DNA of 64,000 nucleotides from CAZNFR01 sp964572225 (GTDB lineage Bacteria > Bacteroidota > Bacteroidia > Bacteroidales > GCA-2748055), in assembly GCA_964572225.1 (NCBI GenBank), contig CAZNFR010000002.1:1-64000 (forward strand), given 5' to 3'. This document shows, one piece after another, positions 24,457 to 33,714 of this stretch. The translations under genes were made by a program, and so were the position numbers. Every line of letters begins with the position of its first letter. The stretch's first letter is position 1. The notes below the pieces were generated by a model. The model worked only from the letters and a program-made list of their open reading frames with translations, made no database searches and was not told the origin of the DNA.

Positions 24457-25872
24457 ATGATGAAGAAACCTGCATTACATTGGCAGATTTTAGCTGCATT
24501 AATTCTTGCAGTTTTATTTGGTATCTTTTTCCCTACCTCCTATCGGATTACCGATAAGAGTCTGGAGGCATTGGATCGTAAAAATCTTCCTGAAGATTTA
24601 ATCCCACGGATATCAGATTACCAGGGTACGACTTATGCGAGTCAATCTGAATTCCAAAGTTTAATGGAAGGTATTTTATCTGCTGAAGAATTTGCAGGTT
24701 ATTATTTGCGGATTGAAGAAGCCAGTTATCACAATCCGGTAGTTTCCAGTCTGAGCTGGTTAGGTGATATATTTCTAAGGGCATTGAAGATGTTGATTAT
24801 CCCGTTAATTATAAGTTCGCTTGTATCGGGGATAACTAATATAGGAACGGGCAAAAATCTGGGAAGGCTTGGAGTTAAAACCATTACGTATTATGTAGGT
24901 ACCTCTACTCTCGCCATTGTGACCGGTCTATTTCTGGTGAATCTAATTCAGCCCGGGAAAGGAGCGGATCTTAACTTTGTTAAGAAAGTGGAGGGCCTCG
25001 TTGAGAGTCAGAGAAGTTTTCTGGATCTTATTGTAGAAATTGTGCCGGAAAATATTGTCAGAGCCATGGCCACCAGCGATATGCTGCCGGTCATTTTCTT
25101 TAGCATACTATTTGGTTTTTTTATAACCCGGGTAGGCAGCAAGCACCGGGATTTTATGAACGACCTGTTCAACAGTATGTTCGAGGTAATGATGAAGATT
25201 ACCTTGTTTGTCATTCGATTTACCCCTATTGGAATATTTGGTATTGTGATAAAGGTGGTTGCGGATCAGGATGATTTGGCAAGCCTTGTTTCCAGGATGG
25301 GTTTATATATGGGTACTGTATTGCTGGCCCTTGCCATTCATGCCTTCATAAGTCTTCCATTAATTGTAAAGATTGCTGGCAAGGTTCGTCCTTACAAGCA
25401 TTTCCGTAACATGACCACACCCTTGTTGACGGCATTTTCAACCTCTTCTTCCGGAGCGACCCTTCCCCTGACCATGACGGCGGTGGAAGAAAACAGCGGT
25501 GTATCCAATAAAATTACCAGTTTCACTCTTCCCCTGGGGGCCACCATTAATATGGATGGGACTGCATTATATGAATGCATAGCAGCGTTATTTATTGCCC
25601 AGGCGTACGGAGTGGATCTTAGTATTCTTGAGCAGGTGATAGTGGTAGCCACGGCCCTTCTTGCCTCCATTGGTGCTGCCGGGATACCTATGGCCGGATT
25701 GGTAATGATAACGGTAATTCTTACGGCAGTTAACCTTCCATTGGAAGGGGTTGGCCTGATCCTGGCGGTTGACCGGATTCTTGATATGTTCAGGACTGCC
25801 ACCAATGTTTGGAGTGACAGCTGTGGTGCCGTTGTCATTGCAAGGTCAGAAGGAGAAGAATTGAAGGTATAA
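24457..25872 (+). CDS. Dicarboxylate/amino acid:cation symporter (DAACS family)
   Basis: 471 residues from the ATG at 24457. The family signature is complete: the serine-rich re-entrant loop SSSGATLPLTM, then TLPLGATINMDGTALYE with the Na+/substrate motif NMDGT, and the final helix AVDRILDMFRTATNVWSDS that binds the substrate carboxylate. The arginine in DMFRT suggests glutamate/aspartate or a C4-dicarboxylate. An extra loop of about 70 residues lies between helices 1 and 2 (residues about 30-95), with DLIPRISDYQG and FAGYYLRI; such loops are seen in some Bacteroidota members. An upstream in-frame extension to 24292 is rejected because the promoter lies within it. Its stop abuts the stop of the reverse-strand dehydrogenase gene. 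Confidence 0.92.
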   Translation: MMKKPALHWQILAALILAVLFGIFFPTSYRITDKSLEALDRKNLPEDLIPRISDYQGTTYASQSEFQSLMEGILSAEEFAGYYLRIEEASYHNPVVSSLSWLGDIFLRALKMLIIPLIISSLVSGITNIGTGKNLGRLGVKTITYYVGTSTLAIVTGLFLVNLIQPGKGADLNFVKKVEGLVESQRSFLDLIVEIVPENIVRAMATSDMLPVIFFSILFGFFITRVGSKHRDFMNDLFNSMFEVMMKITLFVIRFTPIGIFGIVIKVVADQDDLASLVSRMGLYMGTVLLALAIHAFISLPLIVKIAGKVRPYKHFRNMTTPLLTAFSTSSSGATLPLTMTAVEENSGVSNKITSFTLPLGATINMDGTALYECIAALFIAQAYGVDLSILEQVIVVATALLASIGAAGIPMAGLVMITVILTAVNLPLEGVGLILAVDRILDMFRTATNVWSDSCGAVVIARSEGEELKV

Positions 25873-28812
25873 TTAAGCTTCCAGGGCTTCGAACATTATT
25901 TCTACAGGGTGCAGGGCCTGGCGATTTGTGCCATCCTTTATCTGATGCCTGCAGCTCGTACCCGGAGCTGAAATTATCACTTCATTCCCTGTCTTACGGA
26001 TCTCTGGAAAAAGAACGAGTTCCCCCACCTTCATGGAAAGTTCATAATGTTCTTTTTCATATCCGAAGGAGCCGGCCATTCCGCAGCAACCAGAGGGTAT
26101 TTCTTCTACCTGGTAATTTTCCGGGAAACCAAGCATCTGAGTGGTGCTGGATGTTGAAGCAACGGCTTTTTGCTGACAATGTCCATGTACTTTTATATTC
26201 AAAGGCCTTTTGGTAAACTGTTTTTTTAGGATTCTTCCTTTTTCAACCTCCCGCATAAAAAATTCTTCGAATAGAAGTGCATTCTGACTTATCCTTTTTG
26301 CTTCCTCTCTGAGGTGTTGATCAACCAATTCCGGGTATTCGTCACGGAAACCAAGAATTGCAGAGGGTTCCAGTCCTATAATCGGATGCTCTTCATCGAT
26401 CCTACCTTTCAGCACCTCAATATTGCGGTTAGCTTTTCTTCTTGCCGTTCTCAACAAACCTTTGGAAATATAGGTGCGGCCGCTTTCTCCGGTCTCCGCT
26501 ATCAGAATACGGTATCCCAGGGCCGAAAGAAGGGAGACTGCCTTAATTCCGATGGCAGTATCGTTGTATTGGGTAAACTCATCCACAAATAAAAAAACCT
26601 GAGGACCATTGTCCGGCAGAAGGGAATTAATACGGGAAAGATTATGCGAAAGCCATTTAGAAAGACTTATTTTATGTAGAGCGGGGATGCTTCTGTCTGA
26701 TGCAAAACCTAATATTTTTTTAATCGGTCTTGAGAGTTTGGAATGGGTTGCAAAAAAATTAAAAAATGCGGGCCAGTAGCTGCCTATTCGGTTAATTGAA
26801 GTAATGTAGGCTATCATTCTTGCTCTCAGTGAAATACCATTTTCATCATAGTAATGCTGGAGAAATTCTGCCTTGTACTTTGCCATATCCACATTACTGG
26901 GGCATTCGGATTTACAGCCCTTACATGAAAGGCATAAATCAAGAATATCATAAATCTCTTTATGATTGAAAGGATTCTTTTGTGTGGAATGGGTAAGAAA
27001 TTCTCTCAGCAGATTTGCCCGGGCGCGGGTGGTGGTATTCTCATCGCGACTGGCCTGGAAACTGGGACACATGGTTCCTCCTATTATGGATGATTTCCTA
27101 CAGTCGCCTGATCCATTGCATTTTTCTACTGCCCTTAAAATTCCACCCTCACGGGAGAAGTCAAATAGGGTTTCGATATGCGGTTCTTTCCTGCCGGCTT
27201 CATATCTGAGTGATGTATCCATGGGAGCGGTATCCACAATCTTAGCAGGATTAAATATATTTTGCGGGTCCCAAACCAGTTTAAGTTTGCGGAACCATTC
27301 ATAAATTTCATCTCCTACCATCAAAGGAATGAATTCCCCCCGGAGTCGTCCGTCTCCATGTTCCCCGCTCAGGGATCCTTTATATTTCTTGACAAGGATT
27401 GCGGTATCTTCTGCTATTTTCCTGAACAATTCCACATCCTCTTTATCTTTTAGGTTAAGGACTGGTCGCAGATGAAGTTCACCCACAGAAATATGGGCAT
27501 AGTAAACGCATTCCCTGTTGTATTTTTTCAGAATTAAGTTGAATTCATCAATATAGTTTTCAAGGTCGTCCGTATTTACTGCCGTATCTTCGATAACCGG
27601 AGCCGGTTTGGCATCTCCCGGCATATTGGATAGGATTCCGAGTCCGGCTTTTCTCAGGGTCCAGGCTTTCTTAATGTCGTTTCCGGTTAGAAGCGGGAAA
27701 TGATAGCCAAGATTTTGAAGCTTTAGCGATTCAATGATTGCATCAGATTTCTGCGTTAATTCCTGCTGTGTTCCGGCCATAATCTCAATCATGAGTATTG
27801 CACCCGGATTTCCCTTAACAAAAAAGCGATTCCTTTGTTGCTCAATATTTTCTCTGGTAAGTTCCAGAACCTTGTCATCCATGAGTTCAATCGCTGCGGG
27901 CTTGTTTTTCAATGCGATTACATTCCCTTTGATTGACTCCTTTACTGTTTTAAAATGAGCACACAGCAACCCTTTCACCGGAGGGGGTAAGGGTTCCAGG
28001 TTCAGGCGTGCTTCATAAATCAGAGCCAGGGTTCCTTCGGATCCTGCCAGTAACTTGCACATATTGAAAGTTTGAGAACTTTCCGCATGGAAAACTTCAG
28101 AATCCATAAGGATATCCAGAGCATATCCGGTATTTCTTCTAACCACGGAGGGATGTGGAAATTCATCCCGGATTTTTTGCCGGTTCTGGGAGGATGAAAG
28201 CAGATCGTTGACATGTCGGTAGATCTCCCCTTCAAGGCTCTTCAGCCTGCATTTTTCAGTAAAGGTTTCTTTTGAAACAGGACCGAACTCTGCGATGGAA
28301 CCATCGCTAAGAATACATTTAAGGGAAATGACGTGTTCCCGTGTGGTTCCATAAACAAGGGAATGAAGTCCGCTGCTATTATTGCCGACCATTCCACCAA
28401 TCACGCATCGGTTTGAGGTGGAGGTTTCGGGCGCAAAAAACAGTGAATAAGGTTTAAGGGCCAGGTTTAATTCGTCGAGGACGACACCGGGTTCAACTCT
28501 AACCCAATGTTCTTTTTCATTGATTTCCAATATCTTATTTAAGTATCTGGATAAATCCACCACAATTCCTCTACCGACAACCTGTCCGGCAAGAGAGGTC
28601 CCTGCCCCGCGGAAGATCAGTTTAAGGTTGTTTTTCCCTGCGAAAACCACAATTTTTTTAAGATCTTCAATATTTGCGGGCCATATAACAGCATCAGGAA
28701 TTTCACGGTATGCAGATGCATCGGTTGCATATATCATCCGTTTTGGTTCATCCGTAAAAATTTCACCATGAATGGTCAATTCCTTGTCAAATAAATGAAA
28801 CAATTTCTGCAT
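25873..28812 (-). CDS. FAD-linked, Fe-S D-2-hydroxyacid dehydrogenase (GlcD/YdiJ-like fusion)
   Basis: 979 residues. Domains in order: FAD-binding PCMH-type domain (about 20-270) with LIFRGAGTSLAGQVVG and NRCVIGGMVGNNSSG; FAD-oxidase C-terminal domain (about 280-540) with SGEHGDGRLRGEF; a ferredoxin-type domain (about 560-660) with CNGSGDCRK, MCPSF and CLSCKGCKSECPSNVDM; and a CCG (cysteine-rich) domain with GHCQQKA and GCCGMAGSFGYE near the end. The single chain does what GlcD/GlcF or Dld/LutA do as separate subunits: it oxidises a D-2-hydroxy acid such as D-lactate or D-2-hydroxyglutarate and passes electrons through Fe-S clusters to an acceptor. Divergent promoter with the histidine kinase. 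Substrate undetermined. Confidence 0.9.
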   Translation of the reverse strand: MQKLFHLFDKELTIHGEIFTDEPKRMIYATDASAYREIPDAVIWPANIEDLKKIVVFAGKNNLKLIFRGAGTSLAGQVVGRGIVVDLSRYLNKILEINEKEHWVRVEPGVVLDELNLALKPYSLFFAPETSTSNRCVIGGMVGNNSSGLHSLVYGTTREHVISLKCILSDGSIAEFGPVSKETFTEKCRLKSLEGEIYRHVNDLLSSSQNRQKIRDEFPHPSVVRRNTGYALDILMDSEVFHAESSQTFNMCKLLAGSEGTLALIYEARLNLEPLPPPVKGLLCAHFKTVKESIKGNVIALKNKPAAIELMDDKVLELTRENIEQQRNRFFVKGNPGAILMIEIMAGTQQELTQKSDAIIESLKLQNLGYHFPLLTGNDIKKAWTLRKAGLGILSNMPGDAKPAPVIEDTAVNTDDLENYIDEFNLILKKYNRECVYYAHISVGELHLRPVLNLKDKEDVELFRKIAEDTAILVKKYKGSLSGEHGDGRLRGEFIPLMVGDEIYEWFRKLKLVWDPQNIFNPAKIVDTAPMDTSLRYEAGRKEPHIETLFDFSREGGILRAVEKCNGSGDCRKSSIIGGTMCPSFQASRDENTTTRARANLLREFLTHSTQKNPFNHKEIYDILDLCLSCKGCKSECPSNVDMAKYKAEFLQHYYDENGISLRARMIAYITSINRIGSYWPAFFNFFATHSKLSRPIKKILGFASDRSIPALHKISLSKWLSHNLSRINSLLPDNGPQVFLFVDEFTQYNDTAIGIKAVSLLSALGYRILIAETGESGRTYISKGLLRTARRKANRNIEVLKGRIDEEHPIIGLEPSAILGFRDEYPELVDQHLREEAKRISQNALLFEEFFMREVEKGRILKKQFTKRPLNIKVHGHCQQKAVASTSSTTQMLGFPENYQVEEIPSGCCGMAGSFGYEKEHYELSMKVGELVLFPEIRKTGNEVIISAPGTSCRHQIKDGTNRQALHPVEIMFEALEA

Positions 28813-28834
28813 TTTTACGATAGAATTAGAGTTT

Positions 28835-28850
28835 CAAAGTTATAATTTTG
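28835..28850. promoter_or_regulatory. Back-to-back -10 boxes of the dehydrogenase and kinase genes
   Basis: CAAAGTTA at 28835-28842 is TAACTTTG on the minus strand (for the dehydrogenase gene), and TAATTTTG at 28843-28850 is a plus-strand box (for the kinase, with a leader of about 70 bases). Both match TAnnTTTG in full and touch without overlap, so the two promoters should compete for polymerase. Neither has an exact TTTG at -33. Confidence 0.45.
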
Positions 28851-28928
28851 AATGGATTGTTGAGGGTTATATTTTAAACCGGATTTTTTTTGGTGAAAAT
28901 AACCTGGCAATGACCCAAAACTATCTCG

Positions 28929-30536
28929 ATGCTCAACATTGACGATCTAAAATCCAAGATTGAAGAACTCAGCCGGGATCTGGAGCGAAAGCAAAAAGAG
29001 TACAATTCTCTCTTTGAAGAAATGAACACCGGTTTTGCCTTCCACAAGATCATTTGCAATAAGCAAGGAGATCCTGGGGATTATGTATTTTTAAAAGTGA
29101 ACCGAGAGTTTGAGCGTCAAACCAATTTAAAATCCGATGATATTCTTGGTCGCACTGCTCTGGAAGTCTTTCCCAATACGGATCAGAATATTATTTCCAC
29201 CTATGGTGAGGTAGCCATTGGTGGTGAGCCTGTGCGCTTTGAATTGTATTTGAAGGACATAGATAAATATTTCGATGTTAATGCTTACTCTCCTTTCAAG
29301 AATTTTTTTGTAACCACTTTTTACGACATAACCCGGAGGAAAAAGGCAGATATTCTCATTGCGGAGAGTGAATGGAAATACCGTACGGTATTTGAGAATA
29401 TGAGTGAAGGGATGGTTTTCAATGAGATTGTTAGAGACGCAGAATCAGAGATATCCGGTTACAGGATTTTGGATGTAAATAAGGCTTACGAGACCATTTC
29501 AGGGATTTCCAGGAGCGAGATACTGGGAAAGGACGATTCCAGGCTTTATGGTCTGACAGTAGATGAGTTGAAAAACGGTCTCCATGACTCGGATATTGAA
29601 AAAAACTCGCTCAAATTCGAGTATTCCGACAGTTTAAATGGGAAAAGCTATCAAATATCCCTAAACCGATTGGAAAGAGATAAATTTTCGACCATTTACA
29701 CCGATGTGACGGAAATCCGATCGGCCATGCAAAAAGTGGAGAATACCAGCCGACAGCTCCAGCAGCAGAACGAAGCGTATGTAAAGTTAAATAAGGAACT
29801 GCAAAAGGCGAATGAGGATCTTACCCAGGCAAAGAATAAAGCAGAACAGAGCGACCGCCTTAAATCCGCATTCCTCGCGAATATGTCTCATGAGATCCGA
29901 ACTCCCATGAATGGAATTCTGGGGTATACCGAGATTTTGTTTACGGAGGAGGATGCTGAAAGAAGGAAAAACTACCTTCAAATCATCAGAAACAGCAGTC
30001 ACCAGTTGCTTCGCATTGTCAATGACATCATCGATATCTCCAAAATTGAATCCGGTTTGATCGACCTTCATTTATCGGATCTAAACATCCCTGAACTATT
30101 TCAGGAACTCAAGGATTTCTTCGATCACGAAGCCCGAAAGAAAGGAATTGAGCTCAGGGTAAGTGATTACCTGGGAGACAACAAAGTAATCCGGACCGAT
30201 GGATTAAAGGTAAATCAGATTTTGAATAACCTCCTGAATAATGCGATCAAATTTACGGACAAGGGTTTTGTGGAACTGACCTGTTCAAGGGAAAATGAGG
30301 AATACTTATTCAAAGTGAAAGACTCGGGGATAGGAATTGATGTCCAGAACCAGGATCTTATTTTCGACAGATTCAGACAGGTCGATCTCGATGAAGAAAT
30401 TTTGAGAGGAGGAAATGGGCTGGGACTCGCCATTTCCAAGGCTTTCGTTGAAAAAATGGGAGGGAGAATATGGGTATCCTCCAACCCTGGGATGGGAAGT
30501 GAGTTTTGCTTTACTCTTCCTCTAGAGGGTGCCTGA
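28929..30536 (+). CDS. Sensor histidine kinase with two PAS domains, no membrane segment
   Basis: 535 residues. In order: short coiled coil (1-25), PAS 1 (about 25-138), PAS 2 (about 145-265), coiled coil (about 265-310), HisKA with phospho-acceptor H321 in FLANMSHEIRTPMNG, and HATPase_c with N box (NQILNNLLNNAIKFT, about 429-443), G1 DSGIGI (465-470), F box FDRFRQ and G2 GNGLGL (495-500). There is no transmembrane helix or receiver domain, so it is probably a soluble sensor of an internal signal that hands phosphate to a separate response regulator. No regulator gene is adjacent; the two PhoB-type regulators at 43921 and 47134 are possible but unproven partners. It ends 3 bases from the DUF1338 gene, convergent. 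Confidence 0.93.
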   Translation: MLNIDDLKSKIEELSRDLERKQKEYNSLFEEMNTGFAFHKIICNKQGDPGDYVFLKVNREFERQTNLKSDDILGRTALEVFPNTDQNIISTYGEVAIGGEPVRFELYLKDIDKYFDVNAYSPFKNFFVTTFYDITRRKKADILIAESEWKYRTVFENMSEGMVFNEIVRDAESEISGYRILDVNKAYETISGISRSEILGKDDSRLYGLTVDELKNGLHDSDIEKNSLKFEYSDSLNGKSYQISLNRLERDKFSTIYTDVTEIRSAMQKVENTSRQLQQQNEAYVKLNKELQKANEDLTQAKNKAEQSDRLKSAFLANMSHEIRTPMNGILGYTEILFTEEDAERRKNYLQIIRNSSHQLLRIVNDIIDISKIESGLIDLHLSDLNIPELFQELKDFFDHEARKKGIELRVSDYLGDNKVIRTDGLKVNQILNNLLNNAIKFTDKGFVELTCSRENEEYLFKVKDSGIGIDVQNQDLIFDRFRQVDLDEEILRGGNGLGLAISKAFVEKMGGRIWVSSNPGMGSEFCFTLPLEGA

Positions 30537-30538
30537 TC

Positions 30539-31351
30539 CTAAACCTTTTTCTCTCTGAAGTTGGTACTTTCAAAAATTTTATCTGCAGATCCTGCAATAA
30601 AGCCTGTAAATAACTCTCCTTTCTCATTTTTATAACGCTCGGCAAATTCATAATAACAAGCAGGAATTTGATGTTTTCCCTCTTCGAACTCAATTTCCAC
30701 GATATCCGCAAGTGTGCTTGATTGCCTAAGGAGCTGTTTTTGAGTCCCTTTAATTTCTCCGCCGGAGGTATTCAGGGAATATCCTGTATCTTTCAGAAGC
30801 TGGTTTACTTTTTCCAGGTTATTATACTTTTGAAGATAATTCACGCTTACAGTAAAGTGATTTGCACAAAAACCAAATACGTAGAGCCAGGCAGCATATT
30901 CCGAATCCTCTCTAAGGGAAGTGTAGGTTTTGAACGAAGGTACCCCGAAAACATTCCCTGAAAAAATGAGTTCTCTGCTGTTAAAAATCTGTGGGTCTGC
31001 AATATCCAGGATGGTTTTTACGGTCTCCCTAAGAAAAGGAGAAAACCGGTCTGTTTTTAGCTGACTTATAAATACTTTTGGAGCTTTGGGCTCCCCGGGC
31101 AGTTCAAAGTGCTTTGCATACAGGTTTTTAACCGGAAATTCGTATTCACCTGATTCCACATACCCGTTTTCAGTGAAAATTCTGGAAAGTACATCGATAT
31201 TTACCCTGGAATCATCAAAAGTCCGGAAGGCAATATGATCATTTATCACCTCCTCCCCTTTCAGATGAAAAAGCCTGTGAATACCATCGGCAGAAGGATT
31301 TAGTCGGGAGTACTGATCCCACAAACGTTTAAAAATATCTGTTAATTCCAT
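30539..31351 (-). CDS. DUF1338 (2-oxoadipate dioxygenase/decarboxylase-like) protein
   Basis: 270 residues, a stand-alone DUF1338 domain. The segment VINDHIAFRTFDDSRVNID near residue 35 holds the conserved metal-binding histidine of the HglS/YdcJ fold, and ...FCANHFTVSVN and VEIEFEEGKHQIPACYYEFA carry the later His/Glu ligands expected of the vicinal-oxygen-chelate-like site. Characterised members (HglS) convert 2-oxoadipate to 2-hydroxyglutarate with O2 in lysine breakdown; the shorter form in Bacteroidota is untested. An internal GFIAG/ADKIFESTNF tail ends the protein. It is convergent with the histidine kinase, 2 bases apart. Confidence 0.8.
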   Translation of the reverse strand: MELTDIFKRLWDQYSRLNPSADGIHRLFHLKGEEVINDHIAFRTFDDSRVNIDVLSRIFTENGYVESGEYEFPVKNLYAKHFELPGEPKAPKVFISQLKTDRFSPFLRETVKTILDIADPQIFNSRELIFSGNVFGVPSFKTYTSLREDSEYAAWLYVFGFCANHFTVSVNYLQKYNNLEKVNQLLKDTGYSLNTSGGEIKGTQKQLLRQSSTLADIVEIEFEEGKHQIPACYYEFAERYKNEKGELFTGFIAGSADKIFESTNFREKKV

Positions 31352-31659
31352 GGGTTGGTATTTTAGTGGATACTACAAAAAACAAATCTAATTCAAAATC
31401 TTTTTTTGTAACTGAATTATCCAGGAAGGGACCTCCGCTTTCCCCCTAAAAGGTATGGACTATCCAGTTTTTTGAGATTTCGTTCGACAATTGAAATTTA
31501 ATACAATAAACATATGAAACATTGGAAATGATCACGCCGTAGTATTGTTGTACAGCAGAAATCATACTTGACATAAATCATCTTTTTCCTGTAATTACCT
31601 TCAAATTTTTTGATTAATTTTAAAACAAAATACAACTTCCCTTAATTAATTGATAATCA
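31352..31659. other. Intergenic region before the fermentation operon
   Basis: 308 bases between divergent genes. The left part has a minus-strand -10 box TAGATTTG (31383-31390) for the DUF1338 gene. The pta promoter must lie to the right but no full TAnnTTTG box is found; only AT-rich sequence and TAATTTTA near 31614-31621. No terminator or RNA element recognised. Confidence 0.55.
31383..31390 (-). promoter_or_regulatory. -10 box for the DUF1338 gene
   Basis: Minus-strand TAGATTTG matches TAnnTTTG; the leader would be about 30 bases. No -33 TTTG at the normal spacing. Confidence 0.4.
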
Positions 31660-32661
31660 ATGAATTTAATAAGTCAGATAAAAGAAAAAGCTAAACAACA
31701 CAAGCGTCTTATTGTTTTACCGGAGGCGGATGAAGAAAGAACTTTAATGGCTGCCGACCTTATTCTTGGGGAAGGAATTGCCGACCTGATTTTGCTGGGT
31801 GATCCTGATCAGATCCGCTCAGAAGCCAAACAAAAGAGCCTGACCTATATTGCATCTGCAACCATTGTAAATCCTCTTTCCCATTCAAAAATGGAGGAGT
31901 ATATTGATTTAATGCTGAAACTTCGAAGCAGCAAGGGGTTGACAGAAGAGGAAGCCAGAAATCTGATTCAGGATCCCTTATATTTATCTACCCTTATGAT
32001 CAAAGCGGGAGACGCGGACGGTGAAGTTGCGGGTGCAAAAAATGCTACCGGGGACGTACTCAGACCCGCCTTTCAGTATGTAAAAACCATGCCGGGCATT
32101 AGCGTTGTATCTGGTGCATTCATTATGATTCTCAAGAACAAGCAATTTGGAGAGGATGGGGTTATGATCTTTGCGGATTGTGCTGTTCATCCGGACCCGG
32201 ATGCGAATCAGCTCGCTGAGATAGCCGTAGCTACGGGTAAAACGACACGTGCTATTGCCGGATTTGAGCCCAGGATCGCCATGTTAAGCTTTTCCACTAA
32301 GGGGAGTGCCAATCATGCATTGGTAGATAAAGTGGTTCGTGCCACGGAGATTGCCAGGAAAATGGCCCCTGATATGATGATTGATGGTGAATTGCAAGCG
32401 GATGCTGCAATTATTGAAGCGATTGGACGATCAAAGGCTCCGGGATCTGATATCGCGGGCAGGGCAAATGTTCTGGTGTTTCCCGGACTTGAGACGGGTA
32501 ACATAGCTTATAAACTGGTGCAAAGGCTGGCTGATGCGGAAGCAGTTGGACCCGTTCTTCAGGGAATGGCTGCTCCGATTAATGATCTCTCGCGTGGATG
32601 TTCAGTGGATGATATAGTCAACCTGGTCGCCATAACCTCAACACAGGCTTCCGGAAAATAA
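31660..32661 (+). CDS. pta: Phosphate acetyltransferase
   Basis: 333 residues, the short single-domain form of Pta. Signature stretches: RLIVLPEADEERTLMAADLIL, DADGEVAGAKNATGDVLRPAF split by family-typical spacing, IFADCAVHPDPDANQLAEIA, MLSFSTKGSA and IAGRANVLVFPGLETGNIAYKLVQRL. It converts acetyl-CoA and phosphate to acetyl phosphate, which ackA two genes downstream turns into acetate and ATP. First gene of a five-gene operon, with 16 bases before the next gene. Acts in the cytoplasm. The start at 31660 fits the family N-terminus. Confidence 0.95.
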   Translation: MNLISQIKEKAKQHKRLIVLPEADEERTLMAADLILGEGIADLILLGDPDQIRSEAKQKSLTYIASATIVNPLSHSKMEEYIDLMLKLRSSKGLTEEEARNLIQDPLYLSTLMIKAGDADGEVAGAKNATGDVLRPAFQYVKTMPGISVVSGAFIMILKNKQFGEDGVMIFADCAVHPDPDANQLAEIAVATGKTTRAIAGFEPRIAMLSFSTKGSANHALVDKVVRATEIARKMAPDMMIDGELQADAAIIEAIGRSKAPGSDIAGRANVLVFPGLETGNIAYKLVQRLADAEAVGPVLQGMAAPINDLSRGCSVDDIVNLVAITSTQASGK

Positions 32662-32677
32662 CATAAACTCATATAAT

Positions 32678-33643
32678 ATGTCAGAAAGATTAGAAGATTT
32701 TGCTCTAAGCAAAACCATCTCCCAAAAAAAAGGAACCATTCAAAAAGTAGCTGTAATAGGCTGCGGCAGTATGGGCCAGGAAATTACAAGAATCATTTCC
32801 CAATTTGGAATGGAGGTTATCTACCTGGATCTCAATGAAGAAAGAGTGGCTGAAGTTGCGCAGGAAATTGAAAAGCAACTGGATGAGATGATCAACAAGT
32901 GGGGGCTTACCGAAGGAGAAAAACGTGTAATCCTTTCCAGAATGAAAGGAACCATTGATTACAAAGAAATCAGGGATGTGGATCTGGTGATAGAAACCAT
33001 TAATTCCAAAAAGCCCGGAACCAATATTGAGATAAGGAAAGAAGTATTTAAAAAGGTAGAGGAAGTGGTGAAAGAAGACACGGTTATTACTTCCAATAAC
33101 TCCACCCTTATGATTTCGGATCTGGCAGGTGTGTTAAAACATCCGGAACGGGCGGTAGGTTTACACTTTATTCCTCCTGCCAATCAGATAAAGGTGGTTG
33201 AAGTAGTGCGTGGCCTCGAAACCAACGATATTTCCTACGAATTTGTATTGAGGTTTGCGAAAATGATCGATAAAACTGCCATTACCCTGCATGAATCCCC
33301 TGGTCACATAAGCAGTCGGCTTATCGTCACTTTGATTAATGAAGCCTGTGAGGTACTCATGGAAGGTGTTGCATCCGTAAAATGCATTGATGTTACTATG
33401 AAGATGGGATATGGCCTAATGTTCGGTCCCTTTGAAATGGCGGATCGCATTGGATTGGATAAACTTCTTAAATGGATGGACAACCTTTATGCAGAATTCG
33501 GCACTCAGAAATTTAAAGCGTCTCCAATTGTAAAGCGTTTGGTAAGAGCAGGATACCTTGGAAAGAAAAGCGGAAAGGGTTTCTATAAATATGTGGATGG
33601 AAAGATCATAAGTCAGGCCATAACCGCAACGGAATTCAATTAG
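32678..33643 (+). CDS. 3-hydroxyacyl-CoA dehydrogenase (3-hydroxybutyryl-CoA dehydrogenase-like)
   Basis: 321 residues. An NAD-binding Rossmann domain (VAVIGCGSMGQEI, then VIYLDLNEERV) with the catalytic HxxPP segment GLHFIPPANQIKVVEVV is followed by a helical dimerisation domain (FGPFEMADRIGLDKLLKWMD, GYLGKKSGKGFYKY). It is of Hbd size and layout, but two conserved pieces differ: the usual HFFNP reads HFIPP and the usual SPGFVxNR reads SPGHISSR. It should interconvert acetoacetyl-CoA and 3-hydroxybutyryl-CoA. Lying between pta and ackA with ptb-buk downstream, it links acetyl-CoA to butyryl-CoA formation, though no crotonase or acyl-CoA dehydrogenase is in the window. Confidence 0.85.
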   Translation: MSERLEDFALSKTISQKKGTIQKVAVIGCGSMGQEITRIISQFGMEVIYLDLNEERVAEVAQEIEKQLDEMINKWGLTEGEKRVILSRMKGTIDYKEIRDVDLVIETINSKKPGTNIEIRKEVFKKVEEVVKEDTVITSNNSTLMISDLAGVLKHPERAVGLHFIPPANQIKVVEVVRGLETNDISYEFVLRFAKMIDKTAITLHESPGHISSRLIVTLINEACEVLMEGVASVKCIDVTMKMGYGLMFGPFEMADRIGLDKLLKWMDNLYAEFGTQKFKASPIVKRLVRAGYLGKKSGKGFYKYVDGKIISQAITATEFN

Positions 33644-33714
33644 TGAAAGCTTATTTGGCATTACCAACTACTCGTCACTTTTATTAAATATCAGCACTGA
33701 AAATAAATTCGAAT

